A stretch of 64,000 bases of DNA, from positions 41,181,803 through 41,245,802 of the forward strand of contig JACMZG010001908.1 of NCBI GenBank assembly GCA_018340805.1. The letters are read 5' to 3'. Positions 10,250 through 24,090 of this stretch are shown here, piece after piece. Position 1 is the stretch's first letter. Every line of letters begins with the position of its first letter. The notes under the pieces were generated by a model. That model was not told the origin of the DNA and did no database searches. It saw nothing but the letters and a program-made list of their open reading frames with translations. This DNA is from Microvelia longipes. Taxonomy: Eukaryota > Arthropoda > Insecta > Hemiptera > Veliidae. Both the position numbers and the translations under genes were made by a program.

Positions 10250-13200
10250 TGAGAAACCTCCCAGTAATGCACATTGCACAGTTGTAACAGGTGTGTACCG
10301 CCTTGTTATTATTTTTTTTTCTGAGTTTTATTGTTTTTTCCTCGACACGAGTCTTTGTTCATAAGAATCACCTAACGCCCTCATCCTTTATTAAGTGCTT
10401 GCGTTACACCTATAGAAACTGTTTGATCAATCTACAATGTCATTTGAATGCTTAATCTCAACAAAACAGGTTTTCCTCAAACTACTAGATATTAACAGGT
10501 CCATCAGCTCAGATAGGCATGTACTGTCTCAACTTGGGTCAAACTCTTATTTCTACACGTCAAGAATGTCTACCGCATTAAGAAACTATCAGAAAACAAT
10601 ATTAAATGTGCTTATCAAACACGACAGGTTTGCAAAAAAGAAATTCAAAACTATTCATAGAGCTGCTAATCTAATATAAAGCATCTATTTTTCACATTAG
10701 AATAATACTTTGAATCCTATTTTTTTACAGTTGCTTACAGGTATACAATTATAATCCAAATTGTATATCTATGCAGAATAAAAGTGTATCTGCATAATCC
10801 TTAAATCCTTATATTACTAGGTATTATTCTTAAAAATAAGAGTTATCCTAACTCGTCCAGGATATTTTAAATTAGGATATTATGTTAACAATGGTTTAAA
10901 CCAAGTATTATCTAACATTAAAAGAGGAAATAATCCATTAATTATAACTTTGTATCTATATGAAGATCTATAAACAAAGTTATTCTTGTAATTCGAAAAA
11001 AAAAAATTACAAGATGTAATGAATAAAATTTAGATTAAAGTTTAATTAGATTAAATGTAATTGTATGATTACAATCGAAAATAAATGAGAAAATGCGTTC
11101 AGTAATTAGAATAAGAACAGAAGTACGCAAAGTAATAAAATTGTAATTGATGATAATTATGAAGCTCGAGAGTAAAAATTAAGACATTACGCACTTTGAA
11201 AATTACAAAGTGTTAAACAAAGTACAAGAAAATCGTTTTTATAACGTGATGCAATTTTAACTACTTGCGTTCTCGAAAACGTTTAAGTTACCATTGTTGG
11301 CCAACAATATTGTGTTTTAACTTTAGGTATAGAATTATACTCATTAACTCATACAATATGAATGCGTATAGCAAATTACAATTATCAGGCTAATTTTGAA
11401 ATAATATTTATAATAGTCTGTCTATGTCTACGCCTCGAGGACAGTATGTTTTTATCTTTGGGATAAAGATATTTTGATCCCAAGATCTTAGGTCTAAAGA
11501 AAGCAGCTTCTAAATTATAGCAACATAAAAATCTTTCACAATCACTTCAAAATAAAATGGTTAAACTAAGTAAAAATTTTCAAATAGAATACAGTTTTTA
11601 AAAGCATTTTTAAATAAATAATATTTTTCATAATAAATTCCTTTTTTAAAAATGGGAAGTATTCTAATGACAAACAAATTTAAAACCACATTATATCTTC
11701 CCAAAATGGGAAAATTTGTATGTAAATTTTATAGCTAATTAGATTGTCCTGCCTAACGACTAATAACTTGATTTAGATAAAACTTAACCATAAAATTAGT
11801 CCTTCTATAGGGTTAGGTTATTTGAATTTTGATGAAATTCAACAAGGCATTTATGACGTCAAATGGGGACACAAGAGACCTTAGATATTTGTCAGTTTTT
11901 TATTTAACATTTTTATTTTACCCGTCTTAACATTTTGTTTGAAAAAAGTTGATAAAATTGTCTACATCTTATTTCCAAGAGGTTTTCATAACCAAGTTTG
12001 TACAAGTTCCAAAACCATTAAATTCTTCCACATGAACGCAGCACCGAGTCTGTCGAGCCCCCCCCCATCTTACTTACACCTACACTTCTTAGACCCGTAA
12101 CCGCGTATTATAAATTTGAAAAATGTAAACAAAGAATTCTTTTCAATACTAAAGGGAGTAAAATAAAAGTATGTTGAAAAAATAAAAAAAGTTCCCTTTA
12201 AAAAAAAGATAAAACAACCTTTTTAGCGAAAAAATAAGGGTGATGTTATTATAATTTTGTTTGAGTAGTTTTTATTTAATTTATTTGAGTTAACACTTCA
12301 ACAGAAATGGCTCAGATTTTATTTACCTTATTTTATATTATTATATTCATTTTTCTTGAAAAAAATAAATAAGAAAAAAAAGAAAAAGATGCAAGGGTTA
12401 AAGGAGGAATCTAGGGTTATTTTTTAAAATAACGCTAAATGGAATACGGTATTCTTAAGTCAATATTTTACTTTAATCAATTAAATTAATCAATCTTTAT
12501 CTTTGTAATAATATATGAAAGGCTTCCTGCACAAAGCCGTTTATATCATAAATAAATAAAAAAATGCTGTCTACTTTTTTTTAAATGTAAAAATTAAAAA
12601 GAGAATTTTTGGAGTGAAATAAATATAAAGAATTTGCAGTCCTAAATAAATAAAGGAATAATTAATAAAATATAAACTGATGGTTCAACAAAACTCTTCA
12701 AGTAGAGGAAAAAAGTTTCAATAGCATCGGGAACTTACTAATCTATTAATTAATAGGTAATAACAGAGGTAGAGATAAAAGAAGAACTTAAGTATTAGAA
12801 TCACTTAGAATCTTTAAGTAAGCCATTATTGACTTTTAAAGCAAATATAGTAGTATGCGGAGAGTTAGTTTATATGGTGCATGAGGAAGGAAGAAATAAT
12901 GATAGAAAGAATAAAGAATAGCAAAATTGCTAACACTATTGACTTATCACAAAACTGCTGTTTTGCAAAAACATTAATTGAAAACCTCTTTTCAATTAAA
13001 AATTAATATATATTTATTATATTGTAATAAAACGTTCAGTAAATTTAAAGTCTAAAGCCGAATTTAAATTTACCAAATGGATTTATACAAACGATTTTCC
13101 TCGCTTCTTCTTTTAAATTTTAAGCTATTTTCTACTAAAAACAAAAATGAACTTAACAAATCAAGCTCGCTAAACTATAGCTTTACCTATTATAATGACA

Positions 13201-13300
13201 TTTGACATCAACATGAATTTTATGCAATAAAATAATTACTTAAATAATAATAAATTTACAATTAAACGTGTAAATCAATTAAAAAGTGTTAAATGAACGT
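10250..13300. other. AT-rich intronic or flanking DNA
   Basis: No exon was recognised, although the terminal apterous exon would be expected on this side of 13309 on the minus strand. A small GC-rich patch at 12030-12110, with a nine-C run, is unexplained. The 80-codon frame at 10437-10679 has no recognisable domain. Confidence 0.6.
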
Positions 13301-13308
13301 GTGCTCAC

Positions 13309-13511
13309 CTGAAGAACTCTCTTAGGTAATCCAGTTTTCTGAGATAACTGCTTCAAATCTTTTGCATCAGGGTTATGATTGATGGCAAAATATGATTTCA
13401 TAGTCCTAAGCTGATGATGTTTGAACGACGTCCTCATTCGCTTTGTTCGCTGGTGAGCCGAACCATTTGATAAACCGAAACTTAAGTAGTCTGAGTCCGT
13501 ACCGAGATCAT
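13309..13511 (-). CDS. ap: Internal exon of the same apterous gene (homeodomain residues 1-46)
   Basis: The exon encodes 67 codons plus two leading bases. About 20 variable residues are followed by homeodomain residues 1-46: TKRMRTSF at positions 1-8, then the MKSYFAINHNPDAKDLKQL block across helices 1-2, ending RVLQ in helix 3. R5, F8, M16, F20 and L40 sit where expected. This block is essentially that of apterous/Lhx2/Lhx9. The minus-strand acceptor AG is at 13513-13512 and the donor CAG|GTGAGC begins at 13308. The two leading bases join the single base left by the LIM2 exon to make AAT (Asn), so the phases agree. The break after Gln46 is the conserved LIM-homeobox intron position, from family knowledge. 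The rest of helix 3, including DNA-contacting Q50 and N51, must lie in a further exon; I searched 1-13308 on the minus strand by eye and did not find it. The coding DNA is clearly less AT-rich than its surroundings. Confidence 0.95.
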
Positions 13512-13743
13512 CTGCAACAAGAGAGAGAAACCATTAGACATATTTGTATTTGTTAGCAACAAGTAGCAACATTTTGTATGATTGAGGCCCTGTAAACAAT
13601 ACTTACTGTCCTCTATTTTGTTTCTTACCTAATTATAGAACATTTGCTATAAATAAATAAATGTAATTGGCTTGTATTAATGGCTTTACAGATAAATGTA
13701 TTAAAATATTTTGATACTCAAGTTTCTTGTAATACTTATATTT

Positions 13744-13848
13744 AATATATTTATATAATATATATATATATATATATATTATATTTATATATTTATTCTA
13801 TTTATTTATATATATATATTTATATTTTATATATATATATATATTAAT
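13744..13848. repeat. TA microsatellite
   Basis: Interrupted (TA)n run about 235 bp into the homeobox-exon side of the large intron (just upstream of the exon on the minus strand). Confidence 0.95.
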
Positions 13849-13849
13849 C

Positions 13850-16800
13850 TTAAATTTGTTAATCTTTCTCCTTCACACAAAAATTAAGCATAAAATGACT
13901 TAAGTAATGTAATAAGGTAATTCGGAAATGCTATTAAAATCTAAACTTAAAAGTTTGCGGACAAGACTGGGAAACCGTTGTGCACAGGAGATTATTTAAT
14001 TTAACTTACTAACCTATAATTACAGAATACATACTAAGTAATTTTATGGCTATTTAATCTGACATAATGAACTATTATTTAAACAAAATTATTTAAATCT
14101 TTATGTAAACATTTAATTTGTTACTAAACAAACCTATTACTTACTATCTGTACATTAGCATACAATTTACAATTTAAATGATTATTTTAACTTCACGCAA
14201 ATTTTATTCGTTTGATTCTCATCCAATTTTTCATCTTTAAGCCAACTTCCTTTTTTCTTAAAAGAAAACAATGTCGACTAATGATTATTTTGACATAGCT
14301 AGTTTGTTATCTTATCTGACTATCATTAGTGTCTAAGCATAGTAAAAAAATACAAGACTCCTTTTCTTATTAAACAAGACCACACAACACACGTAATTTG
14401 TTCGCCTGCCACAACTTTGTAACTAGTCAACGATTACTAAAAAGAAATCTAAATATATGCTACAATATAACTTAACAATTAACATAATCATTGCAAAAGA
14501 ACTGCATTTTAAATACTATTCAAATACTAAATTATAAACTTAGTTTAATTTATTACGTGACAAGGTTATCTTGTAGATGCTGAAAAGTGTAAACACATGC
14601 AAATAATGAAATTAAGCTAATTTCTGTTTAACGTATGAGCGAGTAACTTAATTTTGGTGTTAGAAACTATTTACTATTAGTTAGTTTTATTTAATCTTAG
14701 TCCACAAATACATTACGTATGTATAAATAAAATAATTCTTTCGGTTAAAACAAGAATTTTGAAAAAAATGTTTAAAGTGGTATTGATTTGTATAAACAAA
14801 TTTACCAGAATTAACTGGAACTTAAGGCCCGACAATTTCCTATAGAATCTTATTTAGAAGTTAATTCCTAAAATTTTCGGCCCATTTTTTCGGCTTTCTG
14901 AAATCTACGATTCCTAGACATCGAGACATCGTATTGAATAGTCTTATTAATGAATTATTATTATTAAAATTGCAAGCGAAACAATTGATTACCGCGGTAA
15001 CAATTAGCTGAATAGAAACGATGCAAATCGTTTCTATGTAAATCGTGTGTAAAGAGAGAAAATCTATAAGTTCCTATCTAGTGAGAAGTAAGATAGACGG
15101 AGATAGCTCCAACCCTCGACGATATATTTCCATCCATAACATGTATACCGGCTTCATTAAAACCCCAAATAGACAGCATCGAAAAACATAAATTAAATTA
15201 AAAATAAATATAATCTTATATCACTATGGATTATGTAATATAAAACTAAAAGTAGAGTAAAGCATATATTTAGAGGAATAAAAAAAAATCCTCTAATTAA
15301 TTCAGAGGATTCCATTGTCGTTAATCTGTTGGTCAGTGTTTAGGAAAATAACAAAGGGTAAAGAGAGAGAGATTAGTGCGAGTGTTGTAGAGCTCAGTCA
15401 CGTGGTGAGTCCCTACGTCCTGCCTGGTGACTAGGACGAAGGGACGGACGTACGTCCATATTAGTTTCTCATTACAGTAAATCTTTACTTTGAATAATGA
15501 CATATAATCTGTAGACATTTAGGGATTTGGCACAATGATGTTAATTAAAATATAAAAGCGTATTTGATATATTTGTTAAGGTATCATGTTTTATGTTTTC
15601 AACCGAGTAATAAACAAACTTTATTGATCCAATAAGAAATTCAAGAAATCTATTATTTCTCAGAGAAGTAACAAAATAATTTAATTTTAGAAATATATGA
15701 GAAAATAAAAAACTTATAATTTCCAAGAGATTTACGAGTTTATTTGTTATATTATACAGAAAAAAGTGGTTTCGAATCATAAAACTGTTTTATTTAATAA
15801 TTTTTGCACGACTTTACAAACAACTTTATACTTCAATATAAACATATTCTTTTATTTTACACAATAAAAAATAAAAAAATAACAGTTATGGCACACATAA
15901 GAGACATGAAGTACCTTAATGAGTCATAAAATATGTGTTTATATTTACTCCTCATAAAATTCTTTTTCTATTATATCCCTTTTTTTGACGACTCTAACAA
16001 ATACTATTATATGCATAAAAAAATTAAAAGCATGCGTATAAAAAATTTGTTATGCGCCGAATGGAAAAAAATGAATGTAAACAACCAAAAGTAATAAATG
16101 TAAAGAATTGTTAAATTTTAATGGTTTGGTCTCAGTTTTATAACGAAACGTGTTACCTAAAAATATTCAATAAACTGAGAACCAAAAGGATGAAATTTGT
16201 TTCAGAGGAGCTAAACATTGCTAGTATGTTACAGCATGATATGAGGTGATGACATGGAAAACTGTACATCTGGTATTTTGTGTATAAGGAAGATTCCGGT
16301 CATGAAAAAGTAAGTTGAGTTCATCACATGGTTTCTTCAGAGCGACATTCTGATATTGAAGGGAATTTCAACACATTTAAAAATGAGAACTGGTCTTCAA
16401 TTAATAGTGGACTGTTAAAGACATTCAGTGGAGAGACGTCAGTAATAAGAGCGAACTCGGTAATGTTTTTTTCGTTGGAAATATCTCTATATAGGGTGCT
16501 TAAATCATCCAGATTAAACTAAAACAAATTCAATTAAAGTAAATAGTACATTATGTTACTTAATCTCTTAGTAACACCAAGAACATAAGAGATCAAGTAA
16601 AACATCCGAATTAAGATTATTTTATTCTTACTATGTTTAGTGGATTCATTGAGAAGTGCTTGAGTATCCATACAAAGTCCACACTAGCATTTCTATAGAA
16701 AATCTCGCTATTATAAGTTCCTTTTTGAGTTTTATTTAGCAAATCAATTTTTAAAATTTAAAATATATTTGTTAAACAACTATCCCACGGATAAAAGATG

Positions 16801-18090
16801 ATTAGGTAACTTAGATGAACATAGGAGAATCATACTACGCCGCACAGTTAAGGCTTTATCAAAGATTAAAGAGTACTAAATGTCCATTAGATTAAAACTA
16901 AAAGGTTGATAGTAAACTGAAAAAAGCCTTTTGTAAATACCTTATTAGACAGAACCATAATGGACATTAAAAAGCAGGGTCGCGTGGCTTGACCGGCGGT
17001 CAAAAGAGGAGTCTGGTCAGGGGGCAGATGGTCTTAGTGACCAGCTGAGATAGTGACAAACCCTTTCACACTTATCCGCCTAATTGATACCTAGAATAAT
17101 CGTTCAAAGGATAATAATCTGAAAGGGATGTCCACATATTGGTAGTGTATAAAGATTGCCTTTTTGTGTTTTAAAAGTTGGTGTAAAATTACAGAATTGT
17201 TGTTTTTGTCCTAGTACAGAAAACGAGATATAACTTCTTCTACATTTTACACAAGTAAGTTGGCATTTTAGAAAAATCAAAGTATTGCTCTAAAGTCCAA
17301 AGTAGGAGAATAAGTAATTGCACTAAAATAAGGATATAGGCCACTCTAGGCATGATACTGAATATGTAAGCCAATAAACCTGTTTTAGGAAGTTATATAT
17401 TTATAGGAAGGTGAAAAGCAATGATCTTAAATAAAGGAGATGACGTGCTAAGTTAATTTGACATACAACAAAGAGACCACGTTAAGAATGAAAAAATAGA
17501 GAAATATCCACCACAAAACATACGCCAAAAACAAAATTCCGCATTTACGAACTACGCATGAAGCCATAAATACATTAACTACGCAGGTCTTTAGTTGAGG
17601 CAAACTTAGCTTCTGAGGATTGGTTTTCTAATCTAGGTTATAAACAAATAGTGAAAAGTTATTTAATTTAATTTGCTTGTTTCCACAATTTCTTTTATAA
17701 AAAAAATAATAAAGGTTATTAATAAAAAAAAAACATGTAAACGTTTTTATCCCCAATTCCATTAAAATATATTGAACTCGTCTAATTCTACTGACATAAC
17801 CTGCGTTTCGCGCTTGCTATAACCCTGCAAGAGAAGGTAAGTTTGTTCCTACTTCTCTATCTTATACGACGTTCATGGTAATAGTTAAGTTTCCCAATCG
17901 AAATTTTTTTTTATTCAAAAAGACCCAACAGCGAGTATCAATGGTAGCTAATACTTTTTCTTATTTTCCAATATGTAAATACTTATTGATCAGCATTGTA
18001 TGCCTGCACTATTTCCGTGAAAATAAATACAAACTTCCTTAAAAACGTACTTTCATATTGAGTTGTTACATTAAAACGCTGTTAAAAGCT
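13850..18090. other. AT-rich intron, no gene seen
   Basis: Mostly low-complexity sequence. Two GC-richer patches stand out: 15355-15460, with CACGTG and a tandem of GTCC/GGAC words, and 16978-17080, with small inverted repeats such as TTGACCGGCGGTCAA and CTGGTCA...TGACCAG. I cannot assign either to a known element; both could be SINE or transposon remnants or conserved regulatory DNA. Confidence 0.55.
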
Positions 18091-18099
18091 CCCGCATTA

Positions 18100-18315
18100 A
18101 CTCCATCAGAATAGTTCCTAATTCGGACTTCGTTATCATTGACACAAACTTCGCTATCATTGGCATAAGCTTCGTTATCGACACAAGCTTCTTTATTATT
18201 TGCATAAACTTCGTTTTCATTTGTATAAACTTCTTTATCATTGGCATAAGCTTCGTTATCATTGGCATAAAACTTCGTTATCGAAATAAGCTTTGTTTTC
18301 ATTGACATAAGCTTC
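18100..18315. repeat. Minisatellite, about 21 bp unit
   Basis: About ten degenerate copies of CTTCGTTATCATTGGCATAA. The unit is near seven codons, so a minus-strand frame reads as a repeated Asn-Asp-x-Glu-Ala-Tyr-Ala-like peptide over 83 codons. There is no supporting gene structure, so I treat it as non-coding. Confidence 0.88.
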
Positions 18316-18319
18316 ATAA

Positions 18320-21300
18320 ATATTTGTGTTTTAGTAAGAAATGAAGTTACGCCACTAAAGTCATTTCACATTTTATCATGCAACAATGGCTCTACAATAA
18401 TAAAGAAGCCAACTTGCATTTAAACTCACGAAAGGGAAACATATCAAACATAACGAAGTAATTAGTTAATGTAATTACAAACTTAATTACATAATAATTA
18501 ACTTAATAAATAAAATAATTCATTATAATATTTGCTTTATCAAATATAGCGTGCAAAAAATTATTTTAGCATTTAACTTCTAAAAATAAAATTGTGTTTT
18601 AAAATTAACTATCAACGATTCAACATATTTATGACAGCACTTTTCCAACCATAAAACTTATCATGGGTCACAAATCTTGTTTTAAAAATTAGTATTATAA
18701 TTTTATTATTATTACAAGTATAATTAAGAATTTTCTTGTGATCTTTGCTTTTTATTTATCTTTGCTTTTTTCTGTTTATTTTATTATCATAAAATAAACA
18801 GACAGTAATTTAGTTCAAAATGTAATTTCGTGTTTTAATATCGACGGACATTATGAATGAAGCAGTAATTATGTTATAGTGGCTATAAATTATCCCTCAT
18901 ATTTATTCTGGTAATTTATTCTTTTTATTTGGCAGTGGCAAATTTAGGATCCTAGAACTATAAGACAATCATTTTTATTAATTTAGTAATATAGGATTTA
19001 AGGAAGATTACAGTTTCACATACCTAACGGTGTGCTCTCTACCTTTAAACATATGAGACTTAGGTATAAGTCGGTCATATATCTAACCCACATGAACTAC
19101 AGGTTATCACCTACCCCACGAGATGGATTAGGCGGTAAATCATCTCAGTACGGACTCATCCAAAGGGGTAGGCAAATATTTGTCAGTAAAAAATAATTGA
19201 ATTGAAGTCATGAATTAGTGAAGAAAATTTTGAGGAAAAATCTACCTAAAATATAGGATGAACCAAACAGAAAAGTAAAACCAAAATTAGTATGCTTTAA
19301 AGAATAGTTCTCATAAGAACGCAGAATCGTATCAATTGAATCGCAATTGATGGTATTTTATAGAGGATCTTAAATAAATATAGAAATATAGATGAATTAA
19401 AAGATATTAATTTTAAGATGACTCTTCGATTTATACATTTTCAGTAAAAGATATAATAATTTTAAAACAATAAAAGTACGAAATAGAATTAAAATGCACA
19501 GAAGAGCGAAAATATAGAGTTAAATATGAAACATGAAATTTAAATTTAACAGAGAGAAGTGAGATGAATTGGATGGCTAAAATGATTAAGTAAGCAAAGT
19601 AACCGGAAAAAATTGAATTCCAATCAATCAGTACAATTTTTGAATTATTGTATTAAATTTATGAGGTTTGATTGGTTTATGTTGTTTTGTAATGAGATAC
19701 GGATATTTAGTATAATGTATAAAAAGGTAAATTAAATAGTATAGGCACTATAATAATGTGACAGATTTGAAAATCTTTCCCTATCTGAAACCCATTCTAA
19801 ATTTTATGATTTTAAGTCAAATTCATGTGTATTAAATGTGTTCATGTGTATTGAATACACATGAAGAAAAAGATTCTTTTTCTTCAAGAAACACCGAAAC
19901 TTCTTTAACAACACCGAATCAACTTACAAAGCATCGCGGCAAATTTAAAAAAACATGTAGTCTATGTTTAATAAAACATTTATTTTTTTGTAATGTGTTA
20001 TGAAACATAATAACCTATTTTTTTTAAAAAAGGGTAATTTTAAAGCAGGTTCATTTTATACAGTGGATGTTCTACTTTCATTGAAAGTAGCCAAGTTTTT
20101 ATTAATTTTTTTTTTGTAATCAAATATGAAGTATAAGTTTACAGATAAACTTTTCTTTATCTAGAAAATTTATGTTAATCTTAACTAACTAGTTGCTGTT
20201 TTCTTGTATTATTTATATTCCTCGTATGTTCTTATTCGTTTTTTTCTTCAATTATGTTCTAGTTTTATTCTTCTCCTATTAATTTACTAATATATTACAA
20301 ACAAATAAATTTTATAAAAGTAAATATAAGTAACATGACACTTTGCTCTACAGTTATCTCGGAACATATTGTTCTGGTTTTATAATTGCACTACTGTTCA
20401 CATACGAAGCGTGTTTCACAACTACCTACCTACCTATTTGTAATTTCTACAATATAATATTATTAAATTTCCCTCATTTATTATAGAGAAAAATAAATTA
20501 TTTGTATTAAAAATCAAAAACCGAGATTACAAATAAATTATTAGTTTTAAAATCTACTGCGTAGTAAATAAAAACTGATTAATTTAAAAAAAAAATCCTT
20601 TATTATTTTAATAATAAATAATAATAATTATTATTATCAATATTATTTAAATCTTTAAATCAATAAACACGTTTAAAATAGTCTTATTCTTGGTCCTTTA
20701 TACCCGACATACCCTAACAAACATTGGCAACAGCTAAGAAAAAAAATAAATTAAAAAATAATAATAATAATGAATAATAATAAATAACTGAGCTTTTCAC
20801 TAAAAAAATAATTTACAAATTAATTCATATTGCACCTTGGTATGGTATGGTAAGCTATGCTTAAAAAACCGCAAAAAATGACTTTTGTGTAATTAATTAA
20901 TCAACTTATTAAAAAATAACTAATTTTTATTTATTCGTTTTGGAAGTCGCAAAAAAAAATGTAATCCAAAATTTTTTGCTCCTGAGTATATTTTACCAAG
21001 TTGCCTGTAATCATCTCTTAGGGCTCCCGGTGTTTTAGGCTTACCTAGACCTAAAGAAGTAGAAAACAGGGAGCACTAGAAGATGTTGTTTCTATGAAGT
21101 ATAGACTTCTAGGTCTACTTCTTAAGATCTAGTTTGTGCTTTCGTCAATCATTTTTATAACATCATTAACCATCAATAATGATTTAGCAAAAAATCATTT
21201 AACACATATGTTCGGGTCAGTCAGAAGTATTACTCGAGTGTAGTCCTATAAAGACCAAAAAAGCTCATTTTTCTTTGAAAAAATCAGCATTAACTCAATA

Positions 21301-21960
21301 TTTATCGAATGACATGAAAAGGTTTTTTTAAAAATGGTCAAAAATTTAAAAGCTATCTTAGTTGATTTGAAATTTGGCGCGAGTATAGTCTATAGAGTAT
21401 ATTATTTAATAAGCAAATACAATGTTTCATGTCAATACGCATAGTTTATCACTGGTTTTGAAGTTCAGTACGCTAAAAGGTAAATATGTGTTATGGATCA
21501 TTTTCAAGAAACAGAAAGGAGAGAGAAAAATCAGTGCAATTGAATTTTAAACTAATCATAAAATAATGTTAATCTTAGATGTAAAGCTACTTTATGTACA
21601 AAATACTATTAAGTCAGATGTTGCAGTAATATAATACAGATAAAATAAAGATTATAACAAATATAAATCGTGTGCCTTTCAACTCTCAGAGAAAAATCCT
21701 TCTTTTTACTGTTTTAAATCCAAGATAAAACATAAAATATATTCCGAACAACATTTTGAAAAAACATTAATGTGAAAAAGAAATAAAAAAATAATAAAAC
21801 CTACATAGAAAAAATTGCACGCAAAAATCTTAAAGTCTACCTGTAAAGTTTTTAAAATAAAAATAAGTTAAAAAGAAAGCATGAATACTCTCATCCTTTC
21901 AACCTGTTGTATAATCAGATATGTTATCATTGCTTGAATTCATCTCTTACACATTATTTA
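18320..21960. other. AT-rich intron with small inverted repeats
   Basis: Short perfect hairpins occur, for example TTCATGTGTATT/AATACACATGAA around a single G at 19840-19864, and an inverted pair near 21043-21132 built on CCTAGACCTAAAGAAGTAG. The stretch 19020-19190 is less AT-rich but unrecognised. 21150-21480 shares ATCATTAACC-type words with family A and may be a decayed internal piece. Confidence 0.5.
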
Positions 21961-21984
21961 ATTTCTTGTTTTATTTATTTAGTA

Positions 21985-22775
21985 TTTGTTTGGACTAAAA
22001 ATTCGAAGCCGGGATTTGACATAAATTATTTGTTTGTCAGGTGTTTTTAAGACCCCCTAAGAAGTTTTTACCAAATTGTCTATATTTGTTTGGGTATGAA
22101 TGCTACTATCTTAGCTTTTAGTGGTCAAGTTTCATCAATATTTAGGTCAAGTTGTGCAATCCGTAAAATATTTCTCATAATGTAATTGATAGTCATTGAT
22201 GTTTCGCCAAAAGTTTTGATAATTCATAAAACGTGAAAAGATCTTGAAACCGCTTCAGCACGCGTTTGGTCATAATAGACCAAACGCGACATTTGGTCAT
22301 AATAGACCAAACGCGACATTTGGTCATAATAGACCAAACGCGAGATTTGGTCATAATAGACTAAACGCGACATTTGGTCATAAGACCAAGAAATGTGCCA
22401 AATTTCATCTCATTATTAGCATTAGTTTAATTTTTATCGAATCACATGTATGCGTTTTTAATTAAATTGTTAAAAATTGAAACCTAATTTGAGTTAAATA
22501 AACGAAAAAAGTTAAATGAAATTTGACACGTAATCAACAGGTGTACTGAGTTTCACTTCAATACGGCTGGTATCTCTCCGAGTTTCGTTGGGTCAATATT
22601 AAGCAGCATGGAGGGAGGAGGTGGGTGACCCAGCGGTCACCAACCTGAATGAGAACTGCAGATTGAATGAGATCTTAATCTACTGAGGGCGAGCGAAGCG
22701 AGCCTGAAATAGAGTAGATGAGCGTTTAGAATCTGATATTTTGAAGTAAAATTTCGAGGTACCCCGTATCCAAAT
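21985..22775 (+). mobile_element. Dispersed repeat family A, copy 2 (contains a nested minisatellite)
   Basis: It begins with AAATTATTTGTTTGTCAGGT and TTTTAAGACCCCCTAAGAAG and ends with GATATTTTGAAGTAAAATTT then CGAGGTACCCCGTATCC. Between them lie the palindromic minisatellite at 22261-22390 and a hairpin at 22675-22722 whose arms are ATCTACT/AGTAGAT and whose apex is GGCGAGCGAAGCGAGCC. The end motif recurs at 27985-28010, 49098-49115 and 52160-52185. Non-coding. Confidence 0.6.
22261..22390. repeat. Palindromic 27 bp minisatellite, 4-5 copies
   Basis: Each unit contains TTTGGTC-ATAATA-GACCAAA, so every unit can fold into its own hairpin. The first copy extends to an 11 bp perfect arm on each side, ending in CGCG. 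The 27 bp period equals nine codons and gives a repeated Phe-Gly-His-Asn-Arg-Pro-Asn-Ala peptide frame that I regard as incidental. Confidence 0.92.
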
Positions 22776-22779
22776 TTTT

Positions 22780-24090
22780 TAAATTGTTAAATTTGTAATT
22801 GTTATAGCCGTGTTTTATATATAATATCATTATTAACTTCAAGCACTGTAACTGGCTTATATTGATTAATTACTATACTTTATACTTGCAATAAAATGGT
22901 GAACATTATAACGGCATAAAATATGAAAAATAACATAAAGGATGAAAGTGCAAAAAAAACGCATAGAAATACGTAACGAATAAAAAAAGAAGTACGTTCA
23001 TTTATAATGATAAATTGTATTTATTATATTCTAATTAACCGTTATACTTTAAAAATAAATAAATACACGTTTTTAAACTAAAAAAATCTACCGGAAAGAA
23101 GATAATCTAAGCAATAAAAGAAGAAACACACAGTTTCTGCAAAAACGTATTAAACGCATTAAATTTATTATATTTTTTTATACATAAAAAACAAAAAAAG
23201 TTAATATAAAACAAATTAATACAGAGATTAAAAATGAAATTTAACATTTATAACTCTTTTGAGACAGAATCGCTAGTTTTTCATCTTGGTTATAAATTTG
23301 AGAAACATGTAATATGCACACTTCGCTGCACATATTGAAATAAAAGTTTTATTTAACTTTGTGAAACTGTATCGCAAGAAACTTATTTGTAACTGTTAGT
23401 GCATACAATAACAACTTCAGACCTTCTGGGTCTGTCATGAATTATAGATCCGTAATGAAGACAGCAGTCCTTTTTTAAAATATTAATTTGTCAAAATATA
23501 TGAAATGCCTTCGCCCAGAGATCTTGGGCTTTATCAGTTCCTAAAATTATCATAAAGAAGAGGTTGTACCATACAGTATTGATACAAACAAATAAAGCAT
23601 TTAAATATAAAAATAAATAAACCTCTTTATTTTTGTTAATTTCAGGAAGTGATGAAGCCCAGGATAGCCAGGATCCTTGGGCGTAAGCCCTTCGTATATT
23701 TTGACGAATAGAAATCCAAATGAATAGAAAAGAAATCAAGAGAAATCCAACGCAGTGATAACACTTTATGGTTGTTTATTTTCTTTCATCAATTCTTTTT
23801 GTTCGTTACAGTGTTAATGTGTGGTCATTGGTCATCAGTGTTTTTATAACAGTTTTAAGTTTTGAAGCGGTTATGTTGAGATAAAAACACGAATGCATCA
23901 TTATTCATGAATTTTACATGATGATGTTAATGTTAATATACATTTATGTAAGAAGTATAATTTGTGGTAATGTAAATTTTATTTTAAAAAAGAAAAAAAG
24001 AAAATAAATCTGTTTAAATGGTTTTTAAGTAAAGCAAGTATAATTGTTTTTGAATAAATGCACAAGTTGGATATTTATGCAAAATAGCTG
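22780..24090. other. AT-rich intron, no gene seen
   Basis: No convincing exon. An 82-codon minus-strand frame at 23491-23739 (IRRAYAQGSWLSWASSLPEI region) lies in a GC-richer patch 23500-23700; I do not recognise it, and no start context or neighbours support it. Confidence 0.5.

Noticed and set aside
22244..22465. Repeat peptide gene with FGHNRPNA units
   Set aside because: The frame is a by-product of a 27 bp palindromic minisatellite inside a repeat copy.
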